64,000 nucleotides of DNA from assembly GCA_033127725.1 (NCBI GenBank), contig AP026798.1:558001-622000 (forward strand). The letters run 5' to 3'. The translations under genes were made by a program, and so were the position numbers. Each line of letters opens with the position of its first letter. The first letter of the stretch is position 1. Origin of the DNA: Bombiscardovia nodaiensis. Its GTDB lineage: Bacteria; Actinomycetota; Actinomycetes; Actinomycetales; Bifidobacteriaceae. The notes under the pieces are model-generated. The model did not search any database. It was not told the DNA's origin and saw nothing but the letters and a program-made list of their open reading frames with translations. Of this stretch, positions 1 to 9,450 are shown piece by piece.

Positions 1-1422
1 GGCAAACTTGGCTTTTTCCTCCAAGCTGGTGGGTGTGTCGACCCGCTGGTACCAGCTTTCGCCGAAGCGCTCGACCTGCTCCTGGTGGAGTTGGGCCGGG
101 TTCTTGCCGGTCTTGGCGGTGATTTCTGCGGCCAGGAGGTCGGGGATGAGTCCGTCCTTGTCGGTGGTCCAGACGTGGCCGTCCAAGCGCAGGAAGCTCA
201 TGCCGGAGCTCTCTTCGCCACCGAAAGCGACCTGACCCTTGAAGAGCGGGTCTACGAACCATTTGAAGCCGACGGGCACTTCTACCAGCTTGGCGCCGAT
301 GGAGGCGGCCACACGGTCAATCAGGGAAGAGGAGACCAAAGTCTTACCGATGCCAGCGCCTGCCGGCCAGTCGGGGCGGTTGCCCGAGAAGAGGTACTGG
401 ACGCACACGGCGATGTAGTGGTTGGGGTTCATAACGCCCCAGCCTGGGCAGACGATGCCGTGGCGGTCAGCGTCGGGGTCGGTGCCGCCGACCAAGTCGT
501 AGGAGTCCCAGGCGCCGTTGTCCAGCCGGTCTACCAGGCCCTTCATGGCGTAAGGCGAAGAGGGATCCATGCGAATCTTGCCGTCGTGGTCAATGGTCAT
601 GAAGCGCCAGGTGGGGTCCACTTCGGGGTTGATGACCCCAATGTTGAGCCCGTACTTTTCGTTGATGAGCGGCCAGTAGTTGACCGACGCGCCGCCCAGA
701 GGATCGATGCCCAGGCGCACACCGGAGGAGCGGATGGCTTCGAAGTCGATGACCAGGTCCAGGTCGTTAACATAGTGCTCCCGGTAGTCGAAGCGCTCCA
801 CCAGGTCGGACTTGATGGCCTGCTCGAAGGGGATGCGCCGAATCTGCTGGTAAGAGCCCAGGAGCTCGTTGGCGCGGTCAGCAATGGCCTTGGTGGTCGC
901 CTCGGGGGCCGGGCCGCCTGTGGGCGGATCGTACTTGAAACCGCCGTCGGTGGGTGGGTTGTGGGAGGGGGTGACGACGATGCCGTCGGCCAGGTCGTCG
1001 CCCGAGAAGCGCTGGGTGCCGTCGTTGGCCCGGTTGTGGGTCAGGATGGCTTGCGAGATGGTGGGAGTAGGGGTGTAGTCGTCGCGCGAATCGATGCGCA
1101 CCCGCACACCAGCGGCCACGAGCACTTCAATGGCAGACTTCCAAGCTGGTAGGGAGAGGGCGTGCGTATCGCGGCCCAAGTAGAGGGGACCGGTCACACC
1201 TTCCTTGGCCCTCTGCTCGGCAATGGCCTGGGAAATGGCTACGATATGAGCCTCGTTAAAGGAGGTTTTGAGGGAGGAACCCCGGTGGCCTGAGGTGCCG
1301 AAGGAGACGCGCTGGGCGGCGTTGGAAGGGTCAGGGACTAGGTCGTAGTATTGGCCGACGACCTCGTCGACGTTGATTAAATCATCTTGAGTGGCGGGCA
1401 TTCCCGCATTGTTTGCAACCAT
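1..1422 (-). CDS. pgm: Phosphoglucomutase, alpha-D-glucose phosphate-specific (3' end outside window)
   Basis: Interconverts glucose-1-phosphate and glucose-6-phosphate in the cytoplasm, linking glycogen and nucleotide-sugar metabolism to the central pathway. Reading from the ATG at 1422, the N-terminus runs through a region ending in [10 protein letters not shown], the phosphohexomutase substrate and metal entry motif typical of the Pgm subfamily. The frame stays open for 474 codons to the window edge, so the last part of the usual roughly 550-residue enzyme is missing. Long open frames on the opposite strand here are shadows. Only the start and central part are visible, but family assignment is secure. 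Confidence 0.93.
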   Translation of the reverse strand, partial: MVANNAGMPATQDDLINVDEVVGQYYDLVPDPSNAAQRVSFGTSGHRGSSLKTSFNEAHIVAISQAIAEQRAKEGVTGPLYLGRDTHALSLPAWKSAIEVLVAAGVRVRIDSRDDYTPTPTISQAILTHNRANDGTQRFSGDDLADGIVVTPSHNPPTDGGFKYDPPTGGPAPEATTKAIADRANELLGSYQQIRRIPFEQAIKSDLVERFDYREHYVNDLDLVIDFEAIRSSGVRLGIDPLGGASVNYWPLINEKYGLNIGVINPEVDPTWRFMTIDHDGKIRMDPSSPYAMKGLVDRLDNGAWDSYDLVGGTDPDADRHGIVCPGWGVMNPNHYIAVCVQYLFSGNRPDWPAGAGIGKTLVSSSLIDRVAASIGAKLVEVPVGFKWFVDPLFKGQVAFGGEESSGMSFLRLDGHVWTTDKDGLIPDLLAAEITAKTGKNPAQLHQEQVERFGESWYQRVDTPTSLEEKAKFA

Positions 1423-1522
1423 AAGCCCTATTTTCTCACAGTGACCTGACAGCAATTCGCACAAAAGTCAACGTAAGCTCACATTTGCTTACATTTTCGC
1501 CAGCTGGGCTGGCAGACTCGCT

Positions 1523-2608
1523 TCACTCTACTGGCACCCGCACGCTCAGGGATTGATGGTCTACGGTGAGCTCAATACTCTGGGTCTCACCCAAAATGTC
1601 GCCGTCCACTTGCGCCAGAGCGGGTTCGCGCAGATTAATCTGTGCGCTCGCTCCCTGCATCTGCACAATCGAGGAGTTGGTTGACAAGGGGCTCTGCGAA
1701 GACTTGCGGGTGATGGTCTGGTGCATCACGTCGCCAAAAAGATTGGCCCAGCCGATTAAGCCGCCAGTGGTGTCGATAATCTCGAAGTCGAGAATACCGT
1801 CGTCAAAGGAGGCGTCTGGCATCAGGGAAAAGCCCGGAATTTCACCGCAATTGCCGGCCATAAAGGTGCGAAACTCTACGTTGGTGTTCGTCTGTGCGCG
1901 CCCGTCTGGCTGCCGGATAGTAATGTCGCCCTGGTACTTGTCGGCGAAGAGATGCTTGGCGCCGGAGATGAAGTAAGCCAGCCAGGAGATGCTCTTTTTT
2001 AGGTTGGGATCGGTGTCGTCAATCATCAGAGCGTCAAAGCCGATGCCGGCAATAATAAGGAAGGCGTGGCGGGTGGCGGTGTCGGGGCCGTCGAGGATAC
2101 GCATTCGCCCCACGTCGACCTTCCGAGAGCCGCGCGAAGTAGCCACTGCCAGCGCTGCGTCCAAATCGCCCACGGGAATGCCTAGGTTGCGGGCGAAAAG
2201 GTTGCCGGTGCCGATGGGAATAATGCCTAGTACGTGGCCGGTTCCTGCCACCGCGCTCGCGACCGTGCGCACTGTGCCGTCGCCGCCCACAGCCACGATG
2301 ATGTCGGCACCCTGGGCGAGCGCCTCCAGAGCGCAAGCCTTGCCGTCTTTGTCTAGCTGGGTGTCGTAAAAGCGAACGTCAGTCAGCCTTTTGCCCTGGC
2401 AGAATTCCTTGATACGCGCGCGTGTCTGCTCGGCTTGGGGCTTGGAGGGGTTAACGATGAAAGCGTAAGAGACCTGATCGTCGTGGCGGGCCTGGAGCAG
2501 TGCCGCAAACCGGCGTCGGGAGCGGGCTCTGAGCCACAGGGCCAGCACCGCCAGGGCGATGATGACACACACCACCACAGCGAGGACAATGATGGCTGAT
2601 ACGGGCAT
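1523..2608 (-). CDS. Diacylglycerol kinase family lipid kinase (DagK/YegS/LCB5 type)
   Basis: Predicted ATP-dependent kinase of diacylglycerol or a related lipid, acting at the inner face of the membrane. The N-terminus is a hydrophobic segment (about residues 3-25) followed by basic residues, so it is membrane-tethered. The catalytic domain shows the family glycine-rich motif GGDGT and, further on, PIGTGNLFARNL. I start it at the ATG at 2608, which puts the hydrophobic anchor first; an upstream in-frame ATG at 2647 adds 13 residues and neither start has a strong ribosome site. It ends 101 bases upstream of the pgm start and lies on the same strand. The exact lipid substrate cannot be told. 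Confidence 0.85.
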   Translation of the reverse strand: MPVSAIIVLAVVVCVIIALAVLALWLRARSRRRFAALLQARHDDQVSYAFIVNPSKPQAEQTRARIKEFCQGKRLTDVRFYDTQLDKDGKACALEALAQGADIIVAVGGDGTVRTVASAVAGTGHVLGIIPIGTGNLFARNLGIPVGDLDAALAVATSRGSRKVDVGRMRILDGPDTATRHAFLIIAGIGFDALMIDDTDPNLKKSISWLAYFISGAKHLFADKYQGDITIRQPDGRAQTNTNVEFRTFMAGNCGEIPGFSLMPDASFDDGILDFEIIDTTGGLIGWANLFGDVMHQTITRKSSQSPLSTNSSIVQMQGASAQINLREPALAQVDGDILGETQSIELTVDHQSLSVRVPVE

Positions 2609-2890
2609 GAACTCTATTGTCTGCCCTGATGGCAGTGATCGGGGCATTTGTAGGCAGATATCGACGAATCCTGCACGTTCTGGCGGGCTCGAGCGTGCTA
2701 AGGGGCTGTTTCTTTCTGTGAGAAATGACTTCCCTTATGCTCTCAAAGGGTTTAGTGTCAACATATACGCGCCGTGCCTTGCGTCAAACCCGCAGTTTTG
2801 GCCGAGATTTCTGTAAACTTTAAGGGCTGGGAGATGAACGGCGTGCAGTTGGTAATCGTTGGTTGCGCGGGGCGAGTGAGGGAGGCTGCG

Positions 2891-3568
2891 ATGGCAGGGG
2901 AGTACAGGAGTGTCTTTGACATCATAGGCCCCGTTATGGTCGGCCCTTCCAGCTCGCACACCGCTGGTGCCGTAGCGATTGGACGGGCTGCTCGCCACCT
3001 GATTGGCGGTCTGCCGGACGAAGCGATTATTGACTACTATGAGTCGTTTGCCAAGACCCACAAGGGCCACGGCACTGACTACGCCATTGTGAGTGGCTTG
3101 CTCGGTTTTGCCCCAGACGACGGGCGCGTGCCCAATGCGGTGAGTATTGCCCGCGACCAGGGTGTGCATATCGAGTTCCGCGAGTGCCCTGGTCCCAGTC
3201 CGATTGACCACCCCAATACGGCTGTGCTCAACATGCGGCGCGGGCAGCGGCAGATGAGTATTTTTGGCTGCTCGATTGGCGGCGGAACAGTGGAAATACG
3301 GCGTATTCAGATGAATGGATACGATTTGAAGCCCGGCGGTATGCTCCCGCTCTTGCTGGTGGAGGAGCCCAGCGGGCGGCCCGATTCCGGTCAAGATGAT
3401 CCGGTTGCGCAGCTGGCCGGGGCTGGAGACAACCTGCGTCGGTCAAGCTCCTACCAGAGCGCTGACGGCGGGTCAATCATGCACGTATACGACTTAGATA
3501 AGCCCCTGTCCGAGCTGGTTTTGCAGAAAATTCGGCGGGCCGCACCACAGATGATTTACATCAACTAG
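2891..3568 (+). CDS. sdaAB: L-serine ammonia-lyase, iron-sulfur-dependent, beta subunit
   Basis: Beta subunit of the 4Fe-4S L-serine dehydratase that converts L-serine to pyruvate and ammonia. The start at 2891 is chosen because GAGGGAGG lies just upstream; a longer frame opens at 2774 but that leader is not conserved-looking. Seen in the protein: FDIIGPVMVGPSSSHTAGA near the N-terminus, the classic SdaA beta-domain motif, and a Gly-rich GCSIGGG segment. At the C-terminus IMHVYDLDKPLS starts an ACT-like region that is shorter than in some homologues. The alpha subunit follows 25 bases downstream, so this is the two-gene (Bacillus-type) arrangement. Confidence 0.93.
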   Translation: MAGEYRSVFDIIGPVMVGPSSSHTAGAVAIGRAARHLIGGLPDEAIIDYYESFAKTHKGHGTDYAIVSGLLGFAPDDGRVPNAVSIARDQGVHIEFRECPGPSPIDHPNTAVLNMRRGQRQMSIFGCSIGGGTVEIRRIQMNGYDLKPGGMLPLLLVEEPSGRPDSGQDDPVAQLAGAGDNLRRSSSYQSADGGSIMHVYDLDKPLSELVLQKIRRAAPQMIYIN

Positions 3569-3593
3569 GGCTAGCGCAGAAAAGGAAGCACGC

Positions 3594-4469
3594 ATGTTTA
3601 CCTCAGTCAAGGAGCTGGTGGGCATGGCCCAATCCCAGGGGCTGCCCATTAGTGAGGTGATGATCCGTCAGGAGATGGACCGCTACCAGGAGAGCCGGGA
3701 GCAGGTCTGGCAGCGGATGAGCGAGAATTTGGATGCCATGGACCGGGCGGTTGAGAAGGGGTCGCGCGGCAAGGGCGTTTTCTCTCCAACGGGGCTGACC
3801 GGCGGCGAGGCTGCGCTTCTGCGCGACTACCGGAAGGACCATGTGAGTCTGTCAGGCGACACCATGCTCGAGGCCGTGCAGGCGGCCATGGCTACCAATG
3901 AGGTCAACGCTTCGATGGGGGTGATTTGCGCTACTCCCACGGCTGGCTCCTCGGGCACTCTGCCGGGCGTTTTGGCAGCCCTCAAGCGACGGATTGACCT
4001 GAGCCGGGATGGGCAGATTCGCTTCCTCTTCACGGCCGGGGCTTTCGGCTTGGTCACGGCCAACAACGCCATGATTGCCGGGGCCACTGGGGGCTGCCAG
4101 GCGGAGGTGGGCTCGGCCTCGGCCATGGGTGCTGCGGCGGCTGTGGAGGCGGCTGGCGGTGACCCTGCCACCTGTGCAGAGGCCTTCGCCATCGCTATGA
4201 GCAACCTCCTGGGCCTGGTCTGTGACCCTGTGGCCGGGCTGGTGGAGCTGCCTTGCGTCAAGCGCAACGCCATCGGTGCTGGCAACGCGCTGATTGCGGC
4301 AGATATTGCCTTGTCTGGCGGGAGCAACAAGATTCCGGCCGATGAAGTGATTGAGGCCATGCGGAAGGTGGGGCGGCAGCTGCCAGCCTCCCTGCGCGAG
4401 ACCGGAGAAGGCGGCTTAGCAGGCACGCCGACCGGTCAGCGCTTCCGTAAGACCATTTTTGGCCGATAA
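3594..4469 (+). CDS. sdaAA: L-serine ammonia-lyase, iron-sulfur-dependent, alpha subunit
   Basis: Catalytic alpha subunit of serine dehydratase carrying the oxygen-labile 4Fe-4S cluster. Three well-placed cysteines expected to ligate it are visible in GVICATPTAGSSGT, TGGCQAEVGSASAM and LVCDPVAGLVELPC. The length of 291 residues is normal for the separate alpha chain. It is co-directional with sdaAB and 25 bases after it, and seryl-tRNA synthetase follows 88 bases later. That places serine breakdown and serine charging together on one strand, though a common transcript is only inferred. Confidence 0.94.
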   Translation: MFTSVKELVGMAQSQGLPISEVMIRQEMDRYQESREQVWQRMSENLDAMDRAVEKGSRGKGVFSPTGLTGGEAALLRDYRKDHVSLSGDTMLEAVQAAMATNEVNASMGVICATPTAGSSGTLPGVLAALKRRIDLSRDGQIRFLFTAGAFGLVTANNAMIAGATGGCQAEVGSASAMGAAAAVEAAGGDPATCAEAFAIAMSNLLGLVCDPVAGLVELPCVKRNAIGAGNALIAADIALSGGSNKIPADEVIEAMRKVGRQLPASLRETGEGGLAGTPTGQRFRKTIFGR

Positions 4470-4557
4470 CATATGCGGGTGCTCTGACCAGGTGCCCGTC
4501 TGCTGGCTGCGGGCTCCATCTGGGGCCTGTGTCGCCTTTTGGCAGTAGGATAAAGCC

Positions 4558-5844
4558 ATGCTAGATATTCAGTTCATCCGCGACCATGCGGACATTGTAA
4601 AAGAGTCTCAGCGCAAGCGCGGCGAATCTGTAGAGCTCGTGGATCAGGTGCTCCAGGCGGATGCTGAGCGGCGTGAGGCCCTGCAGTCCTATGAGTCCAC
4701 CAGGGCCGAGCAGAAGGGGCTAGGCAAGAAGATTGCCCAGGCGCAGGGCGACGAGAAGACTTCCCTGCTGGCCCGCACCAAGGAGCTCTCCGAGCAGGTT
4801 GGGCAGTACAAAGACGCTGCCGACCGGGCCAACGAAACGTACACCACGCTCATGTGGAAGTTCAGCAATGTGGTTGAACCCGAGGCACCTGAGGGCGGCG
4901 AAGATGACTACGTAGTCGTCAAGAAAGTCGGTCAAATCCGCGACTTTGCGGCTGAGGGCTTCGAGCCCAAGAATCACTTGGAGCTGGGTGAGGGCGTAGC
5001 GGGTATCGACATGCGCCGTGGCGTCAAGGTCTCGGGCTCCCGCTTCTACTTCCTGCGCGGCGACATTGCTCGCATGGAGATTGCCATGCTGACCATGGCT
5101 GTAGACCAGGCCCAGGCGCACGGCTTTATTCCAACGATTACTCCAACCCTGGTTCGCCCGGAAGTCATGGCTGGCACCGGCTTTTTGAACTCCCATTCCG
5201 ACGAGATTTACCGCCTGCGCGAGCCCGACGATCAGTACCTGGTGGGCACTTCCGAGGTGGCTCTGGCTGGCATGCATGAGGACGAGATTCTGGACCTGGA
5301 ATCCGGCCCCCTGCGCTACTGCGGTTGGTCCTCCTGCTACCGGCGCGAGGCTGGTGCCGCGGGCAAGGACACTATGGGTATTATTCGCGTCCACCAGTTC
5401 GACAAGGTGGAGATGTTCGTCTACTGCAAGCAGGAGGACTCCCGCGCCCAGCACCAGGAGCTTTTGGGCATGGAGCAGGAGATGCTCGGCAAGGTAGATG
5501 TGCCTTACCGCATTATCGACACGGCTGCCGGCGACCTGGGCTCTTCGGCTGCCCGCAAGTTCGACTGCGAAGCCTGGGTGCCCACCCAGGAGCGCTACCG
5601 GGAGCTGACGTCCACCTCCAACTGCACGCAGTACCAGGCCCGCCGTTTGAACATCCGCGAGCGTATGGAGGACGGCGGCACTCGTCCGGTAGCGACGCTT
5701 AATGGCACCCTGGCCACAACCCGCTGGCTGGTGGCGATTTTGGAGAACCATCAAAATAAGGACGGCTCCATCACCGTTCCCGAGGCCATGCGCCCCTACA
5801 TGGGCGGCAAGGAAGTCATTGAACCCACCAAGTGGGAGGCCTGA
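4558..5844 (+). CDS. serS: Seryl-tRNA synthetase
   Basis: Class II aminoacyl-tRNA synthetase that attaches serine to tRNA-Ser in the cytoplasm. Residues about 1-110 form the long antiparallel coiled-coil arm (many Glu, Lys, Gln and Ala) that grips the long variable arm of tRNA-Ser. The catalytic core follows, with a motif 2 region at [20 protein letters not shown] and a motif 3 region around [16 protein letters not shown]. Length (428 residues) is standard. The ATG has AGGATAAAG upstream. A tRNA-Ser(UGA) gene, one of its substrates, lies about 3.2 kb downstream. Confidence 0.97.
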   Translation: MLDIQFIRDHADIVKESQRKRGESVELVDQVLQADAERREALQSYESTRAEQKGLGKKIAQAQGDEKTSLLARTKELSEQVGQYKDAADRANETYTTLMWKFSNVVEPEAPEGGEDDYVVVKKVGQIRDFAAEGFEPKNHLELGEGVAGIDMRRGVKVSGSRFYFLRGDIARMEIAMLTMAVDQAQAHGFIPTITPTLVRPEVMAGTGFLNSHSDEIYRLREPDDQYLVGTSEVALAGMHEDEILDLESGPLRYCGWSSCYRREAGAAGKDTMGIIRVHQFDKVEMFVYCKQEDSRAQHQELLGMEQEMLGKVDVPYRIIDTAAGDLGSSAARKFDCEAWVPTQERYRELTSTSNCTQYQARRLNIRERMEDGGTRPVATLNGTLATTRWLVAILENHQNKDGSITVPEAMRPYMGGKEVIEPTKWEA

Positions 5845-6063
5845 GTTTTAGCTAGTTGTAAAGCCTAGCCCCGCAGCTCGTGCGCAGACCATCTGAGCGC
5901 CCGCTGGGGGGCTCTGTCGTATCTCGACACAGACGGCCCGAAAAATTGCTGAAAATAACTCTTGTATTCGGCTCCATTCTCTCATAGGCTGGAAGAAACA
6001 ATCAATTGTTTGTGGTGCCAGCCCAGCCTGGTTATCTTCAGACTTAGAGACGGGAGCAAGGCG

Positions 6064-6705
6064 ATGGGCACAGGACGAACGCTGAAAACCAAGGATCTGG
6101 TGAACGTAGGCATCTACAGTGCCTTGTACTTCATTTGCATGGGCATTGCCGAGGGGCTCACGACCCTAGTCACCGGCCTACTGCTGCCTGGATTCACCTC
6201 CATTTTTGTGCCGGGCATTGTGGGACTTTTGGCCGGCCCGGTCTACATGCTCTTGTGCCAGAAGGTGCCGCGCTTTGGGGCCATCACCATTATGGGAATC
6301 CTGATGGGTCTCTTCTTCCTCATCTCTGGCCACTTTGCGCTCGCTTTCATCCCCTACGCCCTGTGCGGCCTTCTGGCCGACGCCATCCAGACGTTTGCTG
6401 GTAAGCCGCAGGAGCCGGGAGCGGATCGGCGTTGGGTGCGCGTAGTCAGTTATGTGATCTTCACCTTCGGTTCCACTGGCCCGGTGCTGCCCCTGTGGTT
6501 CATGAAGAATGCGTACGTGGCCAGCCTGGTCAAGCGAGGCAAGAGTCAGGACTATATCAATACCCTCTTCTCGCACATCACCGCCCCCACGCTCGTGGCC
6601 TGCGTCGCTATCACGCTGGTCGGTGCCTTAATTGGTGCTTACTGGGGCGATAAGCTGGTCAAGCGGTACTTCGCTCCGAAAACCGCAGCAATTGTAGGAA
6701 ACTGA
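6064..6705 (+). CDS. ECF transporter substrate-binding (S) component, MptD/Trep_Strep type
   Basis: Membrane substrate-capture subunit of an energy-coupling-factor importer. The start at 6064 is preceded by GGGAGCAAGGCG; an open frame begins earlier at 5962 but has no ribosome site. About 213 residues form five to six hydrophobic segments, with N-terminal TLKTKDLVNVGIYSALYF typical of the MptD/Trep_Strep S-component family. The gene abuts the T component (stop at 6703-6705, next start at 6706) and is followed by the ATPase, so this is a dedicated group-I-style operon with its own energising module. The substrate is unknown; no riboswitch was recognised in the 219 bases upstream. Confidence 0.85.
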   Translation: MGTGRTLKTKDLVNVGIYSALYFICMGIAEGLTTLVTGLLLPGFTSIFVPGIVGLLAGPVYMLLCQKVPRFGAITIMGILMGLFFLISGHFALAFIPYALCGLLADAIQTFAGKPQEPGADRRWVRVVSYVIFTFGSTGPVLPLWFMKNAYVASLVKRGKSQDYINTLFSHITAPTLVACVAITLVGALIGAYWGDKLVKRYFAPKTAAIVGN

Positions 6706-7395
6706 GTGCGGATGAGAGCAGCATCAATTTTCAGCAAGTTTTTCCTGGTGATTTTTGCGAATATCCTTCTCTTTTTCAACCTGCCTATATGGCTGCAAAT
6801 CGCTTCGTACGTTTACCTGTGCCTGCTGTTTTTCCTGGCCCGACGCTGGCGGCAGGGGCTGACCTGGCTGGCGGTGAGCGCGGTGTTCGTTGTTGGCAAT
6901 GCCTGCGCCCTGCTCTACCCAGACAACCTTTGGGGGCATTACTTGCTCTTCCTTTTCTCTGGTCTGGGCAAAATGCTGCCGGTAATTATTGTGGCGGCGC
7001 TCGTGTTCGCCAGCACGCACGTCTCCGAGCTAGTTTATGGCCTGCGCAGCCTGCACATGCCCCAGTGGGTGGTGGTGCCGCTGAGTGTGCTCTTCCGCTT
7101 TTTCCCCACTATTCGCAGCGACTACCATCAGATTCGCAACGCCATGAAGTTTCGTGGCCTGGCGGTGGGCGGGACCGACTTGCTCTTCCACCCGGCAAGG
7201 AGCTTGGAGTACATTTATGTGCCCCTGCTCAACAATGCCTCGAATGTGGCGGCCGACCTGACCGCCGCTGCCCTGACGCGCGGACTGGCCAATCCCGGGC
7301 GCAAGAGCTCCCTCTATAAGGTCTCCTGGTCGCTCACTGACGCACTGGTTTTGCTGGTCGGGCTCGTTTTGCTGGGGTGCTTGGCCTATGCTTGA
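6706..7395 (+). CDS. ECF transporter transmembrane (T) component
   Basis: EcfT-family coupling subunit that links the S component to the ATPases in the membrane. It has hydrophobic segments at about residues 10-45, 55-70, 80-105 and 205-228, with a cytoplasmic stretch between containing the coupling-helix-like region near MPQWVVVPLSVLFRFFPTIR. The first possible codon is a GTG directly after the S-component stop; an ATG two codons later is equally possible. The 3' end overlaps the ATPase gene by 8 bases, indicating translational coupling. Confidence 0.88.
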   Translation: MRMRAASIFSKFFLVIFANILLFFNLPIWLQIASYVYLCLLFFLARRWRQGLTWLAVSAVFVVGNACALLYPDNLWGHYLLFLFSGLGKMLPVIIVAALVFASTHVSELVYGLRSLHMPQWVVVPLSVLFRFFPTIRSDYHQIRNAMKFRGLAVGGTDLLFHPARSLEYIYVPLLNNASNVAADLTAAALTRGLANPGRKSSLYKVSWSLTDALVLLVGLVLLGCLAYA

Positions 7396-8878
7396 GCTCT
7401 CTGATCTTTCCTTCACCTACGCTGGCAGCCGCGAACCGGCGGTCAACCAGGTCTCCTGTCGGCTGGAGCCGGGGCAAGTGCTGGTCATCACCGGCAAATC
7501 CGGCTGCGGGAAAACCACGATTTCTAGGCTTATCAACGGCCTGATTCCTGAGCTTTACGAGGGACGCAAGGATGGCAGCTGCCGGGTGGCGGGCCTGGAG
7601 ACCGGATCGGTGCCTATCTTCCAGGTTTCTGAGCGCATCGGGTCCGTCTTCCAGAATCCGAAAACGCAGTTTTTCACCACCGATGTGACCAGTGAGCTGG
7701 CCTTCCCGCTAGAGAATATGGGCATTGACCGCCAGCAGATTCGGGAGCGCTTACACCAGGTGGCTGACCTCTTTGGCATCGGGTCTCTGCTGGACCGGAG
7801 CATGTTTGCCCTCTCCGGCGGCGAGAAGCAGCTGGTGGCGCTCGCCTCGTCCTACATGCTAGACCCCCAGCTCCTCCTGCTCGACGAACCCTCTTCAAAT
7901 TTGGACACTGAGGCGATTGAGACCTTGATGCGGGTGCTGGTCAAGCTCAAGGGCCTGGGGATGTCGATGGTGATTATTGAGCACCGGCTGTACTACTTGC
8001 GCCAGTTGGCCGACCGTTTTCTGGTGGTCGACAGGGGAGCGGTCACCCACGACCTGAGCCCCGAGCAGATGGCAGATATGAGCCAGCAGACCAGGGAAGA
8101 GTTGGGCTTGCGCGCCCTGAGCCTGCCTGCTCCTGGTGAGCAAGAGATACGGCCTGGGGCCTCCGTTTCTGTCGTTGCTCCCGTTGCCACCGTCCTGGGT
8201 TCCGACACTTCCGTCGCTGCTGAGAGCAGCTTAGACCTGCATATCGAAGGTTTGACCTACTCCTACAAGGGTGGCGAGCTACCGGCTCTGCGTGTGGATA
8301 GCTTGAACCTGAACAACCGCGAAGTCGTCGGCATCGTAGGACGCAACGGGGCTGGCAAGTCCACCTTAGCCAAGGCTTTAACAGGCTTGATTAAGGTGGA
8401 CAAGGGGGCGCGCATTAGCCTGGCTGGGCGGCGGATGAGTGCTCGGGGCCTCACCCGCGAGTCCTTCCTGGTCTTTCAAGATGTCAACTATCAGCTCTTT
8501 TCTGAATCGGTAGCCAAGGAGCTGGTTTTGGGAGCGCCTGACCAGGGCCGCGAGCGACTGCAGGAAGTGGCCCAGCAGCTGGGTCTCGCCGACCTGCTCG
8601 AACGCAATCCCAGCACGCTCTCCGGCGGACAAAAGCAGCGGCTGGCCGTGGGCTGCGCGGTGCTCTCCGGCAAGCGCCTGGTGATTATGGACGAGCCTAC
8701 GAGCGGACTCGACCTGGCCCACATGCACCAGGTGACCCATGCCATTGACTTCCTGCACTCCTTGGGCGCGATCGTCCTCGTCATCTCCCACGACCGTGAA
8801 TTCCTCCAGCAGACCTGCACCCGTTTCATCCGCTTTGAGCAGGGGCGAGTAATCAGCGACAGCCACCAGCTGGGTTGA
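7388..8878 (+). CDS. ECF transporter ATPase with two fused ATP-binding cassettes (EcfA1-A2 type)
   Basis: Energises the ECF importer by ATP hydrolysis. Two complete cassettes are fused in 496 residues. The first has Walker A GKSGCGKTT (around residue 36), signature LSGGEKQ and Walker B LLLLDEPSSN. The second has GRNGAGKST (around residue 318), signature LSGGQKQRLAVG and Walker B LVIMDEPTSGLD. A low-complexity linker rich in Val, Ala and Ser joins them. One fused chain replaces the usual EcfA/EcfA' pair. It overlaps the T gene by 8 bases and ends the operon. Confidence 0.93.
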   Translation: MLELSDLSFTYAGSREPAVNQVSCRLEPGQVLVITGKSGCGKTTISRLINGLIPELYEGRKDGSCRVAGLETGSVPIFQVSERIGSVFQNPKTQFFTTDVTSELAFPLENMGIDRQQIRERLHQVADLFGIGSLLDRSMFALSGGEKQLVALASSYMLDPQLLLLDEPSSNLDTEAIETLMRVLVKLKGLGMSMVIIEHRLYYLRQLADRFLVVDRGAVTHDLSPEQMADMSQQTREELGLRALSLPAPGEQEIRPGASVSVVAPVATVLGSDTSVAAESSLDLHIEGLTYSYKGGELPALRVDSLNLNNREVVGIVGRNGAGKSTLAKALTGLIKVDKGARISLAGRRMSARGLTRESFLVFQDVNYQLFSESVAKELVLGAPDQGRERLQEVAQQLGLADLLERNPSTLSGGQKQRLAVGCAVLSGKRLVIMDEPTSGLDLAHMHQVTHAIDFLHSLGAIVLVISHDREFLQQTCTRFIRFEQGRVISDSHQLG

Positions 8879-9048
8879 GCTCAGTGCTTTTTCGTGCGGG
8901 CAGGAGCCATGCCTTGGGCTGCTTGCTGCTGTAGGCCCTGCCAGCGCCTTTCGTACGGGCAAGAGTCGGTCCTAGGCACGCCTCCCTTGCGATGTAAGCC
9001 GTATCCGCTAAACTAGTTTCTGTTGCTCTGCTCTGCGCACAGCAACAT

Positions 9049-9136
9049 GGACAGATGTCTGAGCGGTCGAAAGAGACGGTCTTGAAAACCGTTGTGGCGC
9101 AAGTCACCGCGGGTTCGAATCCCGCTCTGTCCGCCA
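9049..9136 (+). tRNA. tRNA-Ser (anticodon UGA)
   Basis: The acceptor stem GGACAGA (9049-9055) pairs with TCTGTCC (9126-9132), followed by discriminator G and an encoded CCA. The anticodon arm ACGGT-CTTGAAA-ACCGT presents TGA. A long variable arm (TGGCGCAAGTCA) sits between the anticodon and T arms, as required for serine tRNAs. The T arm reads GCGGG-TTCGAAT-CCCGC. All four stems pair well. Reads UCA-family serine codons. Confidence 0.97.
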
Positions 9137-9178
9137 AAACCCCCAGAATCGCCGGAAAATGGCGGTTCTGGGGTTTTC
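9137..9178 (+). terminator. Rho-independent terminator of tRNA-Ser
   Basis: Immediately after the CCA, CCCCAGAATCGCC pairs with GGCGGTTCTGGGG (one G-U pair) across a short GGAAAAT loop, and the stem is followed by TTTTCTC. A strong stem with a U-run directly behind a tRNA is a clear terminator. Confidence 0.9.
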
Positions 9179-9267
9179 TCATATTGCTATGACTACAAAC
9201 AAGGCCAGGGCATGGCCAAATTGTTTGCGAGGCTCTTTGCGCCCGGTACAACGCAACTCTCAGATAC

Positions 9268-9299
9268 ACACAACTATTCGCCAATGCGAATAGTTGTGT
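9268..9299. repeat. Perfect 14-bp inverted repeat with CAAT spacer
   Basis: ACACAACTATTCGC and GCGAATAGTTGTGT flank CAAT in the 270-base stretch between the tRNA terminator and the MFS gene end, which otherwise holds no gene. There is no U-run on either side, so it is not a typical terminator. It could be an operator, an RNA stem at the 3' end of the MFS transcript, or a recombination-type site. Confidence 0.6.
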
Positions 9300-9450
9300 A
9301 CACACTGGTGGTATCTCTGGCCATACAAAGAGTTGACGGCTAACTTTGGGCCGTGATTGCTCACCCGCTTCAGGGCAAGTTAAGGAATAGGTATGACCGC
9401 ACAACTCTTAGTCTCAAGTTCCGTCCATCCTTGGAATGTGGTGTATGCGC

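Noticed and set aside
85-1152. Long open frame on the plus strand (355 codons)
   Set aside because: It is antisense to phosphoglucomutase, whose motifs are clear on the minus strand. The long frame results from high GC.
4720-5754. 344-codon frame antisense to serS
   Set aside because: Low-complexity Leu/Gly/Ala sequence with no domain; the plus strand has complete seryl-tRNA synthetase motifs.
9268-9299. Inverted repeat as a rho-independent terminator
   Set aside because: No U-run on either strand and the loop is only four bases.
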